DNA of 64,000 nucleotides from Bacteroidota bacterium. Lineage in GTDB: Bacteria; Bacteroidota; Bacteroidia; 2-12-FULL-35-15. Shown here piece after piece: positions 9,016 to 18,712 of this stretch. The stretch lies in NCBI GenBank assembly GCA_947476185.1, contig CANJPX010000012.1, positions 1 to 64,000 of the forward strand, read 5' to 3'. Each line of letters begins with the position of its first letter. Position 1 is the first letter of the stretch. The translations under genes and the position numbers were made by a program. The notes below the pieces were generated by a model. The model was given only the letters and a program-made list of their open reading frames with translations. It was not told the origin of the DNA and did no database searches.

Positions 9016-11435
9016 AAACTCAGGAGTAAGGATAGTTTATAAGCTAGATTATTTTCAGCTTTTGCATCAGCATAAGGGCCATAGCGCATAAATGCACCTC
9101 CGCCAAAGCCCAAATAAACAATGTTATAATAATTTACCCGTACTACATTGTTGATCAACAAACCGCTCTCGAAAAAACCTTTTTCCATTGTTTTAAATCC
9201 GAGATTAGAATGTTGTTCAGGATGATTCAAATTTCCAATTCCGGCATTACTAAAAATTACGAACTGAGGTTGAAATTTCGGACGCTTAAAAAGAAGTGAT
9301 CCAAAATTATGAGAGAAAAATAAATTCACATATCTGTCAGAAAGGAATTCATAGAGGCCCATCGTTTGAAACGTATTTTCCACATATAAAAAACCGCCTT
9401 TTGAATAACTACCATTTCCATTATACAAAAAGGAATAGGGAACATTTCCGTTCAGATACCCTCCCTCGAATAATAATTTTGACCGTCCTAGATTTTTTAT
9501 CAAAAACGACTTTTCAATACCCAATGAGACTTTATCATAATTGTATTTTGCTTCCGTGGAATTCATTTTCAACCCTTTAGTATATGCAAAATAAACAACA
9601 GGGAAATTTGTTCCGTCTGATAATAATTGCCCGAACGACTGGATCAATTTTTCTTTATAAGCATACCTTCCTTTTAACCTTATTTCTGTGGATCTGAAAC
9701 CAATCGAAGTTTCTGTCGGATCTTCTCTGTTCGGCAAAAAGATATAATTGTATTTGGGAATCCTAAAACTTTTATTGTAGGCCAAATTTGCTGTTAAATA
9801 CTTAAATGTTCGGAAATTCATGGACAATTCCATTTGCTCCACATAATCCATCCGAAAGGTTAATTGGTTGCGATTGAAATTATATTTTGTATAAAAATAT
9901 TGCGAACGACCGGGCTCTGCAATATCCTTTGAATACAATGCTTTTATATAAAAATCTTTGCTTCGCTTTTTAATATATACTTTTGCATCAAAGCCGTATT
10001 TTGTGATAGAATCACTGTAACCATATGCAATATCCCCCCCAACATTTATCCACTTTGTCAACTTATCATTTGTATGTAATCCAAGACCTCCTCGAATGAC
10101 CTCATAGTCATTGAATCCAAATATTCTGTTGAGATCAACACTGATAAATGAAATCGGAATTTGCAATGTTGTCAGACCTTCAAAAACATTTTGGATCCTG
10201 TCAAAATGTTCTTTCTTACCAATGCTGTCGATTACACGATAAGTCTTCCTTTCCCGTTCATCAAGGGTATCGATGCGTTGTGATTGCCAGTACTTATCAC
10301 TCTTATTCCCTGCATCTTTTTCTAAAAGAACGGTTTCAATTCCAAAATCCTTTTTCTTTAAATCCGTATTTAATTTTACATCCGAGATATAACTTTTCCC
10401 GACAAGTTTCATCCCCATGAATTTTGTAGGATATTTTTTATAATGTAACTCGTAATTCAATTGCTCGGGGAACCATTGTTTATCGTCAATAAATTTATAT
10501 TGTTGCTGAATTTTCACCTCAACCAACCCCTTTTCAAATGGAGAAGCAATTACATTTTGAATTGCATAGCCATTGGTATTAATATATAAAACCCCTTCCA
10601 ACGCTTCGAAATTTTTGCCTTTACGCGGACGGAATGAAATAATATAAACAGAATCTTTTCCCTGGAACAAAGTGTCTTCAATTGCAAAAAAATATTTTGT
10701 TGTACTTCCACTCGTTATAGGATTTAAAAAATCTTTACCAAGAATGCGAAAACAATCATCATAAAAACTAAAAGGCTGCATATCGGTTGCTGAAGAGGAA
10801 AAAGAAGGATCTTTAAATCCTGAAACTTTTGTTGCGACCACAGTTTCATTCAGGTTTTTCGGATATAAGAACTTTCGCTCCGTAACAGACTCCATCATTA
10901 GCAAATGTGTGTTTTCCGAAAATATTCTAAGCTTCGATTTCAAGGAATCTGATTTCAGCGAATCTTTTTTATCTTTTACTTCATCATTATTATAAACCAA
11001 ATCCCAATACATTTTGCTATACGTATTACACTCATAACTCCGGATCATATCAGGATTATTCTTGTCACGGTTCTTACTTGCCAATTTTATGATGCGATGG
11101 GCTGGATTTTCTCCTGGAGTAATTGTAACGGCTGAAAGGTCAACTGTTTTTTTCTGCATCTTCACTATAATATCCTTTTCATCACCAAGAGTATATTTAT
11201 AGGAATCATATCCAACATAAGAAAACAAAATGCCAACAATGGGTTCTGAAGAACTCAGGAAAAATTTGCCATCAATATCAGAAGAAGTGGTTTGCTGTGT
11301 GCTGATGATAGCAATATTTACAAAAGCAAGTGCTTGCTTTCCTGAACCATCAAGTACTTTACCGGAAATGGTGTATTGGGCCGTTGAAGGGAAGAAAATA
11401 GTTAAAAGAAAAATAGTTAAAAGAAAGCGAAGCAC
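9012..11435 (-). CDS. DUF5686-family outer-membrane protein with carboxypeptidase-regulatory-like domain
   Basis: 807 residues. A signal peptide ends near PSTAQ (about 20), then a CarboxypepD-regulatory-like domain (YTISGKVLDGSGKQALAFVNIAI, to about 95), then a long region matching in style the Bacteroidota DUF5686 family: an N-terminal mixed domain and a C-terminal set of alternating aromatic strands that look like a beta-barrel, ending LLLSF. Likely sits in the outer membrane; its role in this family is not known to me. The start codon is GTG at 11435. The signal peptide contains a doubled LLTIF encoded by a 15-bp tandem repeat. Confidence 0.85.
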   Translation of the reverse strand: MLRFLLTIFLLTIFFPSTAQYTISGKVLDGSGKQALAFVNIAIISTQQTTSSDIDGKFFLSSSEPIVGILFSYVGYDSYKYTLGDEKDIIVKMQKKTVDLSAVTITPGENPAHRIIKLASKNRDKNNPDMIRSYECNTYSKMYWDLVYNNDEVKDKKDSLKSDSLKSKLRIFSENTHLLMMESVTERKFLYPKNLNETVVATKVSGFKDPSFSSSATDMQPFSFYDDCFRILGKDFLNPITSGSTTKYFFAIEDTLFQGKDSVYIISFRPRKGKNFEALEGVLYINTNGYAIQNVIASPFEKGLVEVKIQQQYKFIDDKQWFPEQLNYELHYKKYPTKFMGMKLVGKSYISDVKLNTDLKKKDFGIETVLLEKDAGNKSDKYWQSQRIDTLDERERKTYRVIDSIGKKEHFDRIQNVFEGLTTLQIPISFISVDLNRIFGFNDYEVIRGGLGLHTNDKLTKWINVGGDIAYGYSDSITKYGFDAKVYIKKRSKDFYIKALYSKDIAEPGRSQYFYTKYNFNRNQLTFRMDYVEQMELSMNFRTFKYLTANLAYNKSFRIPKYNYIFLPNREDPTETSIGFRSTEIRLKGRYAYKEKLIQSFGQLLSDGTNFPVVYFAYTKGLKMNSTEAKYNYDKVSLGIEKSFLIKNLGRSKLLFEGGYLNGNVPYSFLYNGNGSYSKGGFLYVENTFQTMGLYEFLSDRYVNLFFSHNFGSLLFKRPKFQPQFVIFSNAGIGNLNHPEQHSNLGFKTMEKGFFESGLLINNVVRVNYYNIVYLGFGGGAFMRYGPYADAKAENNLAYKLSLLLSF
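11395..11424. repeat. 15-bp tandem duplication in a signal-peptide coding region
   Basis: Two perfect head-to-tail copies of AAAATAGTTAAAAGA (11395-11409 and 11410-11424). The unit is five codons long, so it lengthens the hydrophobic core of the DUF5686 signal peptide by LLTIF without changing frame. Confidence 0.9.
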
Positions 11436-11555
11436 TAAATTTTGTTTTGTGCTAATGTAAGGGTTTTGTCTTCAATTAAATTATTGAAACCAACAAATTC
11501 AAATTCATTTACAAAAAATATACTCGAGAAATAATGCTTATATTACAGTCATCAT

Positions 11556-13754
11556 ATGAAGAAACAATTTCTATTTTTGTTACTGGACTCCATTTTAGGC
11601 ATGTCTGTAGCGCAAAACACATACAAAGATTCTCTCGCTGCATATATTCATGAACTAGAAATTCGGCCTGCTTCAATAACACGAGATACATCGCTTAACA
11701 AAACAATTAATTTATATGCAAGAGAGTATGCTTATTTTTCCCCCGATTCTGCCATTTATTTTAGTGCAAAAGCTCTTGAATATGCAAAGAATGCCAAATG
11801 GGATACAGGAATGGGAATCTCCTATCACCAAATGGGGGTGTTTGCTTCCAATAAAGGCGATAACACAGCTGCACTAAAATACCTCGAAAAGGCTTTGTCG
11901 ATATGGACGGTGAATGAAAAAAGCACAAATACGCAACTAAAAGAAAATGCTTATAAACGAAAACCAAAAACTCTTTCAAGCATTGGTATTGCCTACGACA
12001 ATATCGGTATATACACAAAATCCTTAGAATATTATTTACGAGCACTGAAATATTACGAAACATATAACGATGAAAAAGGACAGGCAACAACATTGGGAAA
12101 TATTGGTTTAGTTTATTATAATTTAAAAGAATATAAAACAGCTTTGGAATTTTATAATAAAGCTCTTCGGCTTGATACAGAAATAAAAAACTATGATGGA
12201 ATAGCCAGACACTTGGGAAATATGGCCATAGTTTTTGAAGAACAGAATATGCAACAAAAAGCTCTTGATTATTACTTTAAAGCATTGGAATTAAAAGAGA
12301 AGTATGGCAATCCCTACGATGCAGCCTACACAATTGGGAATATAGGAAATGCCTATGCAAGCCTTGCAGAATCTAAAAACAACACAACCAGTGAGCGAAA
12401 ATCATTCTTCAACAAGGCACTTGAATACGATACAAAAGCACTTCAAACACTTCAAAAAATTGGTGACAAAAACGGCATTGCTAGAAATTTAGGAAATATC
12501 GGCATCATATATCATAAGCAAAAAACAGATGCTAAAGCAGAAAAAAATCTACTAAAAGCAATCGCTATTTGCGATGAAATTGGAATGCTCAATGAAAAAA
12601 TGGATTTTGAAATAATACTCAGCGAAGTATATTTGAATCTTGGAAAACATAAAAAAGCTCTAGAACATTATAAAGAATATAGCATTTCACGTGATTCGAT
12701 TTTTAATCTCGAAAAAGATAAAGAACTTACCAGCAAACAACTGAACTTCGACTTTGAAAAAAAACAAGCAGAACTTGGAATAAAAACGGAAGCAGAAAAG
12801 GAAAAGGCCAAAGCAGTTTCAAACGAAGTTCATAAAAAACAACAAGTAACTATTTTTTCGGTTGCAAGTTTGCTTTTAATTGTATTTGTTTTTTCGATTT
12901 TTCTATACTCGCGATTTAGAATTACAAAAAAACAAAAAATAATTATTGAACAACAAAAACATGCTGTAGAATTGCAAAAAGAAATAGTTGAAGAAAAACA
13001 AAAAGAAATCATTGATTCTATTAATTACGCAAAACGATTGCAACTCGCTATTCTTGCGACCCCTGAAAACATTACACAACAGGTGCCTAATAACTTTTTA
13101 CTATATAAACCGAAAGATATTGTTGCCGGTGATTTTTATTTTTTTGAAACAAGTGAAAAACACATTTTTTTAGCTGCTGCAGATTGTACGGGGCATGGTG
13201 TTCCAGGAGCGCTTGTAAGTGTTGTGTGCGCCAATGCACTCACTAGATGTGTAAAAGAATTCCATTTGACAGACCCAGGAAAGATACTGGACAAAACACG
13301 AGAACTTGTACTAGAAACATTTAAAAAGAGTGGGGAAGATGTTAAAGATGGAATGGATATCAGCCTTTGCAGTTTTGTAAATGAACCAAATAATTTAACG
13401 ATTAAGTGGGCTGGAGCATACAATCCTTTGTGGTACACAAACAATAATATCATGATTGAAATAAAAGCAGATAAACAACCCATAGGATTGACTGAATATG
13501 CACAACCTTTTACAACACATACTATTCAATTGAATTCAAATGATATGTTTTTTTTATTTACGGATGGCTTTGCCGATCAGTTTGGTGGTGAGAAAGGGAA
13601 AAAATTCAAATACAACAATCTTGAAAAACTTTTACTAGCAAACAAAAACCTACCTATGAAGGAACAGAACCTTGGTTTAGATCAAGCATTTGAGCAATGG
13701 CGCGGGAATCTTGAACAAATTGATGATGTTTGCGTGTTAGGAGTTCGTTTGTGA
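11556..13754 (+). CDS. TPR-repeat protein with membrane helix and SpoIIE-type (PP2C) phosphatase domain
   Basis: 732 residues. A signal peptide-like start (about 1-20), then TPR repeats (about 50-380) with recurring GNIGxxY and ALxYYxKAL patterns, a charged linker, one transmembrane helix (about 428-450), a coiled coil rich in Gln, Lys and Glu, and a C-terminal SpoIIE phosphatase domain (about 490-732). The domain keeps the metal-site features: VAGDFYFF, ADCTGHGVPGALVS, DGMDIS, LFTDGFADQFGG and the final DDVCVLGV. The layout suggests a periplasmic TPR sensor coupled to a cytoplasmic Ser/Thr phosphatase that could act on an anti-sigma-antagonist system. No partner kinase or STAS gene is adjacent. 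Confidence 0.93.
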   Translation: MKKQFLFLLLDSILGMSVAQNTYKDSLAAYIHELEIRPASITRDTSLNKTINLYAREYAYFSPDSAIYFSAKALEYAKNAKWDTGMGISYHQMGVFASNKGDNTAALKYLEKALSIWTVNEKSTNTQLKENAYKRKPKTLSSIGIAYDNIGIYTKSLEYYLRALKYYETYNDEKGQATTLGNIGLVYYNLKEYKTALEFYNKALRLDTEIKNYDGIARHLGNMAIVFEEQNMQQKALDYYFKALELKEKYGNPYDAAYTIGNIGNAYASLAESKNNTTSERKSFFNKALEYDTKALQTLQKIGDKNGIARNLGNIGIIYHKQKTDAKAEKNLLKAIAICDEIGMLNEKMDFEIILSEVYLNLGKHKKALEHYKEYSISRDSIFNLEKDKELTSKQLNFDFEKKQAELGIKTEAEKEKAKAVSNEVHKKQQVTIFSVASLLLIVFVFSIFLYSRFRITKKQKIIIEQQKHAVELQKEIVEEKQKEIIDSINYAKRLQLAILATPENITQQVPNNFLLYKPKDIVAGDFYFFETSEKHIFLAAADCTGHGVPGALVSVVCANALTRCVKEFHLTDPGKILDKTRELVLETFKKSGEDVKDGMDISLCSFVNEPNNLTIKWAGAYNPLWYTNNNIMIEIKADKQPIGLTEYAQPFTTHTIQLNSNDMFFLFTDGFADQFGGEKGKKFKYNNLEKLLLANKNLPMKEQNLGLDQAFEQWRGNLEQIDDVCVLGVRL

Positions 13755-13802
13755 TAATTCACAATATTTAAACAGATGTAAGGGTTGCGAAAAAAACAAA
13801 AG

Positions 13803-14861
13803 CTACTCTTTTTTCAAATTAAGTCCTTCCAAAACATCTTTTAAATTTGGACGCAATCGGCTTTTATATACTGAAAGACTATTTTCTTTTTTTCTTCCTT
13901 TGCGCAATGCTTTTTGCTCCTCAACTGATAAAGAAGCAATATGCATACATTCGGGAGTACAACAACCATTCATCTTTTCGGCACAAGCTTCACACTGGAT
14001 AAACAATAAATGACAATCGTCATTCGCACAATTTACATGGGTATCACATGACGTTCCACATTGGTGACAATGCGCGATAACATCATCCGTTATACGTTCA
14101 CCAACACGTTCATCAAAAACAAAATTCTTTCCGATAAACCTGGACTCAATTCCTTCCGCTTTTATCTGACGAACATAATCGATAACCCCACCATGCAATT
14201 GACTTACATTTTTAAATCCATGGTGTTTTAAATAGGCACTCGCTTTTTCGCAACGCACACCACCCGTGCAATACATTATAATTTTTTTATCTTTTTTGTC
14301 TTTCAACTCTTCGATCACCATCGGTAATTCTTCACGGAAAGTATCTGCATCCGGACAAATTGCTCCTGTAAATTTCCCAACTTCACTTTCATAATGGTTT
14401 CGCATATCCACTATTATGGTTTCCGGATCCTCCATTGCCTGGTTAAATTCCTTTGCTGTTAAATGTGACCCTACATTTGTAACATCAAAGGCATCGTCAT
14501 CCAAACCATCTGCAACAATTTTCGCACGGACCTTGATCGTCAACTTATAAAAAGATTTCCCATCGTCTTCAATGGCTATTTTAAAAGGAATTCCTGCAAA
14601 CAGTGGATCTTGGTTAAGGTTATACTTGAAGATCTCCCAATTTTCCTCTGGAACACACATTTGTGCATTAATTCCCTCATGGGCAATGTAGATACGACCG
14701 AGTATCTTCAAGGCATTCCATAGCAGAAATAAACTATCGCGAACTTCCTGTGGATTATCAATAATTACGTAGCGGTAAAACGAAACAGTTATCCTTTTGA
14801 TAGATTCTTCCTGAATTCGTTTTTTAAGCTCCTTTTTGTTAACTCTGTTTTGCAGTAACAT
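13803..14861 (-). CDS. trhO: tRNA uridine(34) hydroxylase, rhodanese-related (TrhO/YceA)
   Basis: 352 residues. The N-terminal domain is followed by a rhodanese domain whose active loop reads CTGGVRCEK with the catalytic-loop Cys at 198, and by a Cys-rich tail (about 255-305; CHQCG, CANDDC, CEAC, CCTPEC) that looks metal-binding. In characterised bacteria TrhO makes 5-hydroxyuridine at the wobble position of tRNAs. Long end-to-end agreement with the family makes this safe. Transcribed toward the phosphatase gene, with a 48-bp convergent gap. Confidence 0.94.
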   Translation of the reverse strand: MLLQNRVNKKELKKRIQEESIKRITVSFYRYVIIDNPQEVRDSLFLLWNALKILGRIYIAHEGINAQMCVPEENWEIFKYNLNQDPLFAGIPFKIAIEDDGKSFYKLTIKVRAKIVADGLDDDAFDVTNVGSHLTAKEFNQAMEDPETIIVDMRNHYESEVGKFTGAICPDADTFREELPMVIEELKDKKDKKIIMYCTGGVRCEKASAYLKHHGFKNVSQLHGGVIDYVRQIKAEGIESRFIGKNFVFDERVGERITDDVIAHCHQCGTSCDTHVNCANDDCHLLFIQCEACAEKMNGCCTPECMHIASLSVEEQKALRKGRKKENSLSVYKSRLRPNLKDVLEGLNLKKE

Positions 14862-15052
14862 AGTGTCTAGGGTTTAAAAATCGCTGCAATTTACGAAATA
14901 TCCACAAAAGCCATTCTCGTTCACAATCGAATGCTCATATTTAAGTGATAATTTATTTTTATTTTAAAATTAATTAAAGATATTTAGCCTTTCAAACCTT
15001 ATCCCGACCTTGTCCTTGAAAAAGAGAAGAAAAAAAAATAAAATAAAAGACT

Positions 15053-15994
15053 ATGCGAACGAGCGATAAAATATTAGTGATCGGTTCATCCGGACAAATA
15101 GGAACGGAACTGGTTCAAAACCTCAGAGAAATATACGGAATCGATAATGTTGTTGCATCTGATGTCAAGATAACAGATCAGGCAAAAGAGGGTCCTTTTG
15201 AGGTAATTGATGTGATGAATGCACAAGGTATTTTGGAGATCGTAAAAAGACATAAGATAAATCAGGTCTATTTATTAGCAGCGCTTTTATCCGCAACTGC
15301 CGAGAAAATGCCAAAATTTGCCTGGGATCTGAATATGCAAGGATTATTTAATGTCCTTGACCTTGCCAAAGAAAAGATCGTTGAAAAAATTTATTGGCCT
15401 AGTTCTATAGCCGTTTTTGGTCCGAATACCCCAAGTGAAAATACTCCACAATTCACTATTATGGAACCAAGCACCGTTTATGGAATAAGCAAACAGGCGG
15501 GAGAGCGCTGGTGCGAATACTACTTTAAAAAATTTGGGGTAGATGTCAGAAGTTTACGATACCCGGGGTTAATTGGATGGAAATCTGCTCCCGGTGGCGG
15601 GACAACCGATTACGCCGTACACATTTTCCATGAAGCCTTAATATCAGGTAGTTACGAGTGTTTTTTATCAGAAAATACCACTTTACCAATGATGTATATG
15701 CCGGATGCAATAAAGGCTACGATAGGCATCATGCAGGCTGATTCCGATAAGGTAAAAATACGGTCCAGCTATAATTTATCCGGCTTCAGCTTTTCACCAA
15801 AGGAAATAGCTCTGGAAATTAAAAAATATGTACCTAATTTTAGTATTTCATACAAGCCTGATTCACGTCAACAAATTGCTAACAGTTGGCCTAAAAGTAT
15901 TGATTCTATTGAAGCTTCTAAAGACTGGGGATGGAAACCTGATTATGATCTAATTAGCATGACAAGTGATATGATCAAAAATTTAAAAAAATAA
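15053..15994 (+). CDS. L-threonine 3-dehydrogenase of the short-chain (epimerase-like) type
   Basis: 313 residues. An extended SDR fold: NAD-binding GSSGQIG (Gly11, Gly14, Gly17), and catalytic Tyr143/Lys147 in STVYGISK. The segments AALLSATAEK, WDLNM, WPSSIAVFG, RYPGLI, GGGTTDYAV and MMYMPDA match the SDR-type L-threonine dehydrogenases known from Flavobacterium and Cytophaga relatives, which oxidise L-threonine to 2-amino-3-ketobutyrate with NAD+. The partner enzyme, 2-amino-3-ketobutyrate CoA ligase, is not in the window. The alternative call is a generic NAD-dependent epimerase. Confidence 0.9.
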   Translation: MRTSDKILVIGSSGQIGTELVQNLREIYGIDNVVASDVKITDQAKEGPFEVIDVMNAQGILEIVKRHKINQVYLLAALLSATAEKMPKFAWDLNMQGLFNVLDLAKEKIVEKIYWPSSIAVFGPNTPSENTPQFTIMEPSTVYGISKQAGERWCEYYFKKFGVDVRSLRYPGLIGWKSAPGGGTTDYAVHIFHEALISGSYECFLSENTTLPMMYMPDAIKATIGIMQADSDKVKIRSSYNLSGFSFSPKEIALEIKKYVPNFSISYKPDSRQQIANSWPKSIDSIEASKDWGWKPDYDLISMTSDMIKNLKK

Positions 15995-16130
15995 TTAAAA
16001 TAATGTAACTTTAATTCCCGCCTTTGCGTAAAATTAGATAGGCTATTGATAACAGAAGATTGAAATCGGTCGAAGAAAATTTTAAATTGGTCTAAAAAAC
16101 AATCAAAGTGTAAATTATTTGTTTTAAATT

Positions 16131-16138
16131 TATTTTTG
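16131..16138 (+). promoter_or_regulatory. -7 promoter box (TATTTTTG) for the MORN-type gene
   Basis: Exact match to the Bacteroidota -7 consensus TAnnTTTG, 25 bases before the ATG. No TTG at the ideal -33 distance was found. Confidence 0.45.
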
Positions 16139-16163
16139 AATTTCAAAAGATACTTCAAATAGA

Positions 16164-17039
16164 ATGAAAAAGGCTCTCCTAATATTATTCTTTATTACTT
16201 GCAAGATTGTCATTGCTCAGTCATCGGTTGGAAAAGACACGACTAATTTTACTGATGCAAATGGTAAAAAACAGGGCAAATGGATCATATTAAACAAAGA
16301 TCTTCATAAGGAATGTTACAAAGACGATCAAAAAGTTGAAGAAGGAAAATTTGTTGATAGCAAAAAAACAGGTCTTTGGAAAGAATACTACTGCAATACC
16401 AATATTAAAAGTGTTATCACCTATGAAAATAACCGTCCGAATGGTTATGCTAAGATGTATAACGATAACGGAAAGATAAAAGAAGAAGGCATGTGGAAGA
16501 ACAACCGTTGGGTTGGTGACTATAAATTATATTACGATAATGGTCAGGTTCAGCAAGCATTTAAGTTTGGCGCTACCGGAAAACGTGAAGGAGACCAAAA
16601 ATATTTTCATCCTAACGGACAGGTTATGATCGAAGGAAATTGGGCTGAAGGAAAAGAAGCGGGACCTGTTACTGAATATTACGAGAATGGCGATATGAAA
16701 TCCGTGAAAAATTTTAACGGAGGAAATATTGATCCTGCCTCAGTAAAAACATTTGAACCTAAAAAACCTATTGTTAAAACAGCTGTAGAAACAAAAACAG
16801 TGGAAGCACCGCCAATTGTTGCTCAAAAAAATGAGAAGAACAATTTAGGTAAGCCCTTCAATGGAGAAGGATATTGGAAATTATTAAATTCTAACAAACA
16901 AGTTACAAAAGACGGTACTTTCGCTAAGAACCGATTAATCGACGGAAAAGTATATTTCTATAATTCAGATGGTATTTTAAACAGAATTGCGGTTTATAAA
17001 GGAGGCAAGTATGTTGGAGATAGTGTTATTGAAGAATAA
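16164..17039 (+). CDS. Secreted MORN/YwqK-type repeat protein
   Basis: 291 residues with a signal peptide (cut near VIAQS, about residue 19). The body is a series of MORN-like repeats with the pattern G-x-W-K-x-Y-Y-x-N-G (for example KTGLWKEYYCN, WVGDYKLYYDNGQV, KEAGPVTEYYENG), a Pro/Lys/Thr-rich linker (about 190-225), and a last repeat pair. The same repeats occur in YwqK-family proteins, which are loosely named antitoxins, but there is no toxin gene beside it and the signal peptide argues for an envelope role. Function unknown. Confidence 0.8.
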   Translation: MKKALLILFFITCKIVIAQSSVGKDTTNFTDANGKKQGKWIILNKDLHKECYKDDQKVEEGKFVDSKKTGLWKEYYCNTNIKSVITYENNRPNGYAKMYNDNGKIKEEGMWKNNRWVGDYKLYYDNGQVQQAFKFGATGKREGDQKYFHPNGQVMIEGNWAEGKEAGPVTEYYENGDMKSVKNFNGGNIDPASVKTFEPKKPIVKTAVETKTVEAPPIVAQKNEKNNLGKPFNGEGYWKLLNSNKQVTKDGTFAKNRLIDGKVYFYNSDGILNRIAVYKGGKYVGDSVIEE

Positions 17040-17079
17040 ATCAACAATTTCGTAAAACCTACGAAAACTTAATATCTTT

Positions 17080-17113
17080 GGACTTATGAATATTTCATAA
17101 GTCCATTTTTTTT
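17080..17113 (+). terminator. Intrinsic terminator after the MORN-type gene
   Basis: Perfect 11-bp stem GGACTTATGAA/TTCATAAGTCC with a 3-base loop, followed by A and a run of T. It lies 41 bases after the stop codon and separates the gene from cysS. Confidence 0.9.
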
Positions 17114-17187
17114 TAACCAAGCTTGTTTTTATTTTTAGAAAAGAACATTTGGAAAACAGAAAAGCTTGAAAGCAGAAATAATAACCT

Positions 17188-18657
17188 ATGCAAGATCAAT
17201 TAATTATTTACAACACACTATCAAGAACAAAAGAAAAATTCGTTCCGATAAATGCAGGAATGGTTGGATTATACGTATGCGGACCAACAGTATACAGTGA
17301 TGTGCATTTAGGCAATTGCCGCACATTCATGTCATTCGACCTTATATATCGCTACCTTCTCCATCTCAATTTCAAAGTTCGTTACGTCAGAAACATTACT
17401 GATGCAGGACACCTAGAGGGTGACCGCGATGAAGGTGACGATAAATTTGCTAAAAAAGCAAAATTGGAACAACTTGAACCCATGGAAATTGTCCAAAAAT
17501 ACACCCTTGGTTTTCATGATGTGATGCGTGAATTCAACACACTTCCTCCGAGTATTGAACCAACCGCTACCGGACATATTTGTGAGCAAATAGAAATGAT
17601 CAAAATAATCTTAGAAAAAGGATACGCATATATTAAAAACGGAACGGTATATTTTGATGTTGAAAAATACAACCATGAATTTCCTTACGGGCAATTGACT
17701 AATCGCAAGATGGATGAATTGCTAGAAGGGACAAGAGAATTGAGTGGTCAAGATGAAAAGAACGGACGATTGGATTTTGCACTTTGGATACAATCAAAGC
17801 CGGAAACACTTATGAAATGGCCATCACCATGGGGATGGGGCTTTCCAGGATGGCATATCGAATGCTCGGCAATGAGTAGCAAATATCTGGGAGATACATT
17901 CGACATCCACGGTGGAGGAATGGATCTGCAGGCAACACACCATACAAACGAAATTGCACAGTCGCAAGCTTGTAACCATAAGGCTCCGGTCAATTATTGG
18001 ATGCATACAAATATGTTAACTGTTAATGGTGTCCGCATGTCGAAATCAGCAGGCAATGGATTTTTGCCGGGAGAATTATTCACCGGAGATCATCCTCTGC
18101 TCGAAAAGGGATATAGTCCGATGGCTGTCCGCTTTTTTATGCTGCAAACACATTACAGAAGCACACTTGATTTTTCAAACGAAGCCTTACAAGCTTCTGA
18201 AAAAGGATATGCGCGTTTGATGACATCTATAAAAACGCTGGAAAATTTAAAAATAAGTGCAACCTCCACTTCAAATATTAAGGAGCTTCAAAAAAATTGT
18301 TACAACGCAATGAATGATGATTTTAATTCACCCATTTTAATTGCCAATTTATTTGAAGGTGCAAGGATCATCAACTCAGTAAATGATGGTAAAGAAACGA
18401 TCACTACAGCTGATCTTTCAGCATTGAAAAAAATAATGCATGATTTTGTTTTTGGAGTAATGGGGCTTAGGCCGGAAAACACAAATTCGTCAACAGACAA
18501 AGCACTTCAAGGAGTAATGAAAGTTATTTTAGAGATTCGTAAAGAGATAAAAGAAAAAAAAGATTTTGCTGCATCCGATAGATTACGCGATGACCTCAAT
18601 AAAATAAACATCACTATTAAAGATACTAAAGACGGAGCGACCTGGTCGGTTCAATAA
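17188..18657 (+). CDS. cysS: Cysteinyl-tRNA synthetase
   Basis: 489 residues, full length. Class I motifs are HLGN (40-43, the HIGH equivalent) and MSKS (284-287, in GVRMSKSAGN). The zinc ligands expected for the family are visible: Cys31, Cys226, His251 and Glu255. It charges tRNA-Cys with cysteine in the cytoplasm. It follows a strong terminator, so it should have its own promoter. The downstream glycosyltransferase gene starts 55 bases after its stop. Confidence 0.98.
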   Translation: MQDQLIIYNTLSRTKEKFVPINAGMVGLYVCGPTVYSDVHLGNCRTFMSFDLIYRYLLHLNFKVRYVRNITDAGHLEGDRDEGDDKFAKKAKLEQLEPMEIVQKYTLGFHDVMREFNTLPPSIEPTATGHICEQIEMIKIILEKGYAYIKNGTVYFDVEKYNHEFPYGQLTNRKMDELLEGTRELSGQDEKNGRLDFALWIQSKPETLMKWPSPWGWGFPGWHIECSAMSSKYLGDTFDIHGGGMDLQATHHTNEIAQSQACNHKAPVNYWMHTNMLTVNGVRMSKSAGNGFLPGELFTGDHPLLEKGYSPMAVRFFMLQTHYRSTLDFSNEALQASEKGYARLMTSIKTLENLKISATSTSNIKELQKNCYNAMNDDFNSPILIANLFEGARIINSVNDGKETITTADLSALKKIMHDFVFGVMGLRPENTNSSTDKALQGVMKVILEIRKEIKEKKDFAASDRLRDDLNKINITIKDTKDGATWSVQ

Positions 18658-18712
18658 TCTCCCTCAGTAGCCGGCGAAATGAAACCAGGAGAATATTAGC
18701 ATCTACAAAAAT

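Noticed and set aside
16164-17039. Antitoxin of a toxin-antitoxin pair (YwqK label)
   Set aside because: The protein has a signal peptide and no neighbouring toxin gene; only the MORN-like repeats are supported.
17073-17080. TATCTTTG as a promoter box for cysS
   Set aside because: It touches the left arm of a strong terminator hairpin, and the transcript would start inside the stem; more likely a chance match.
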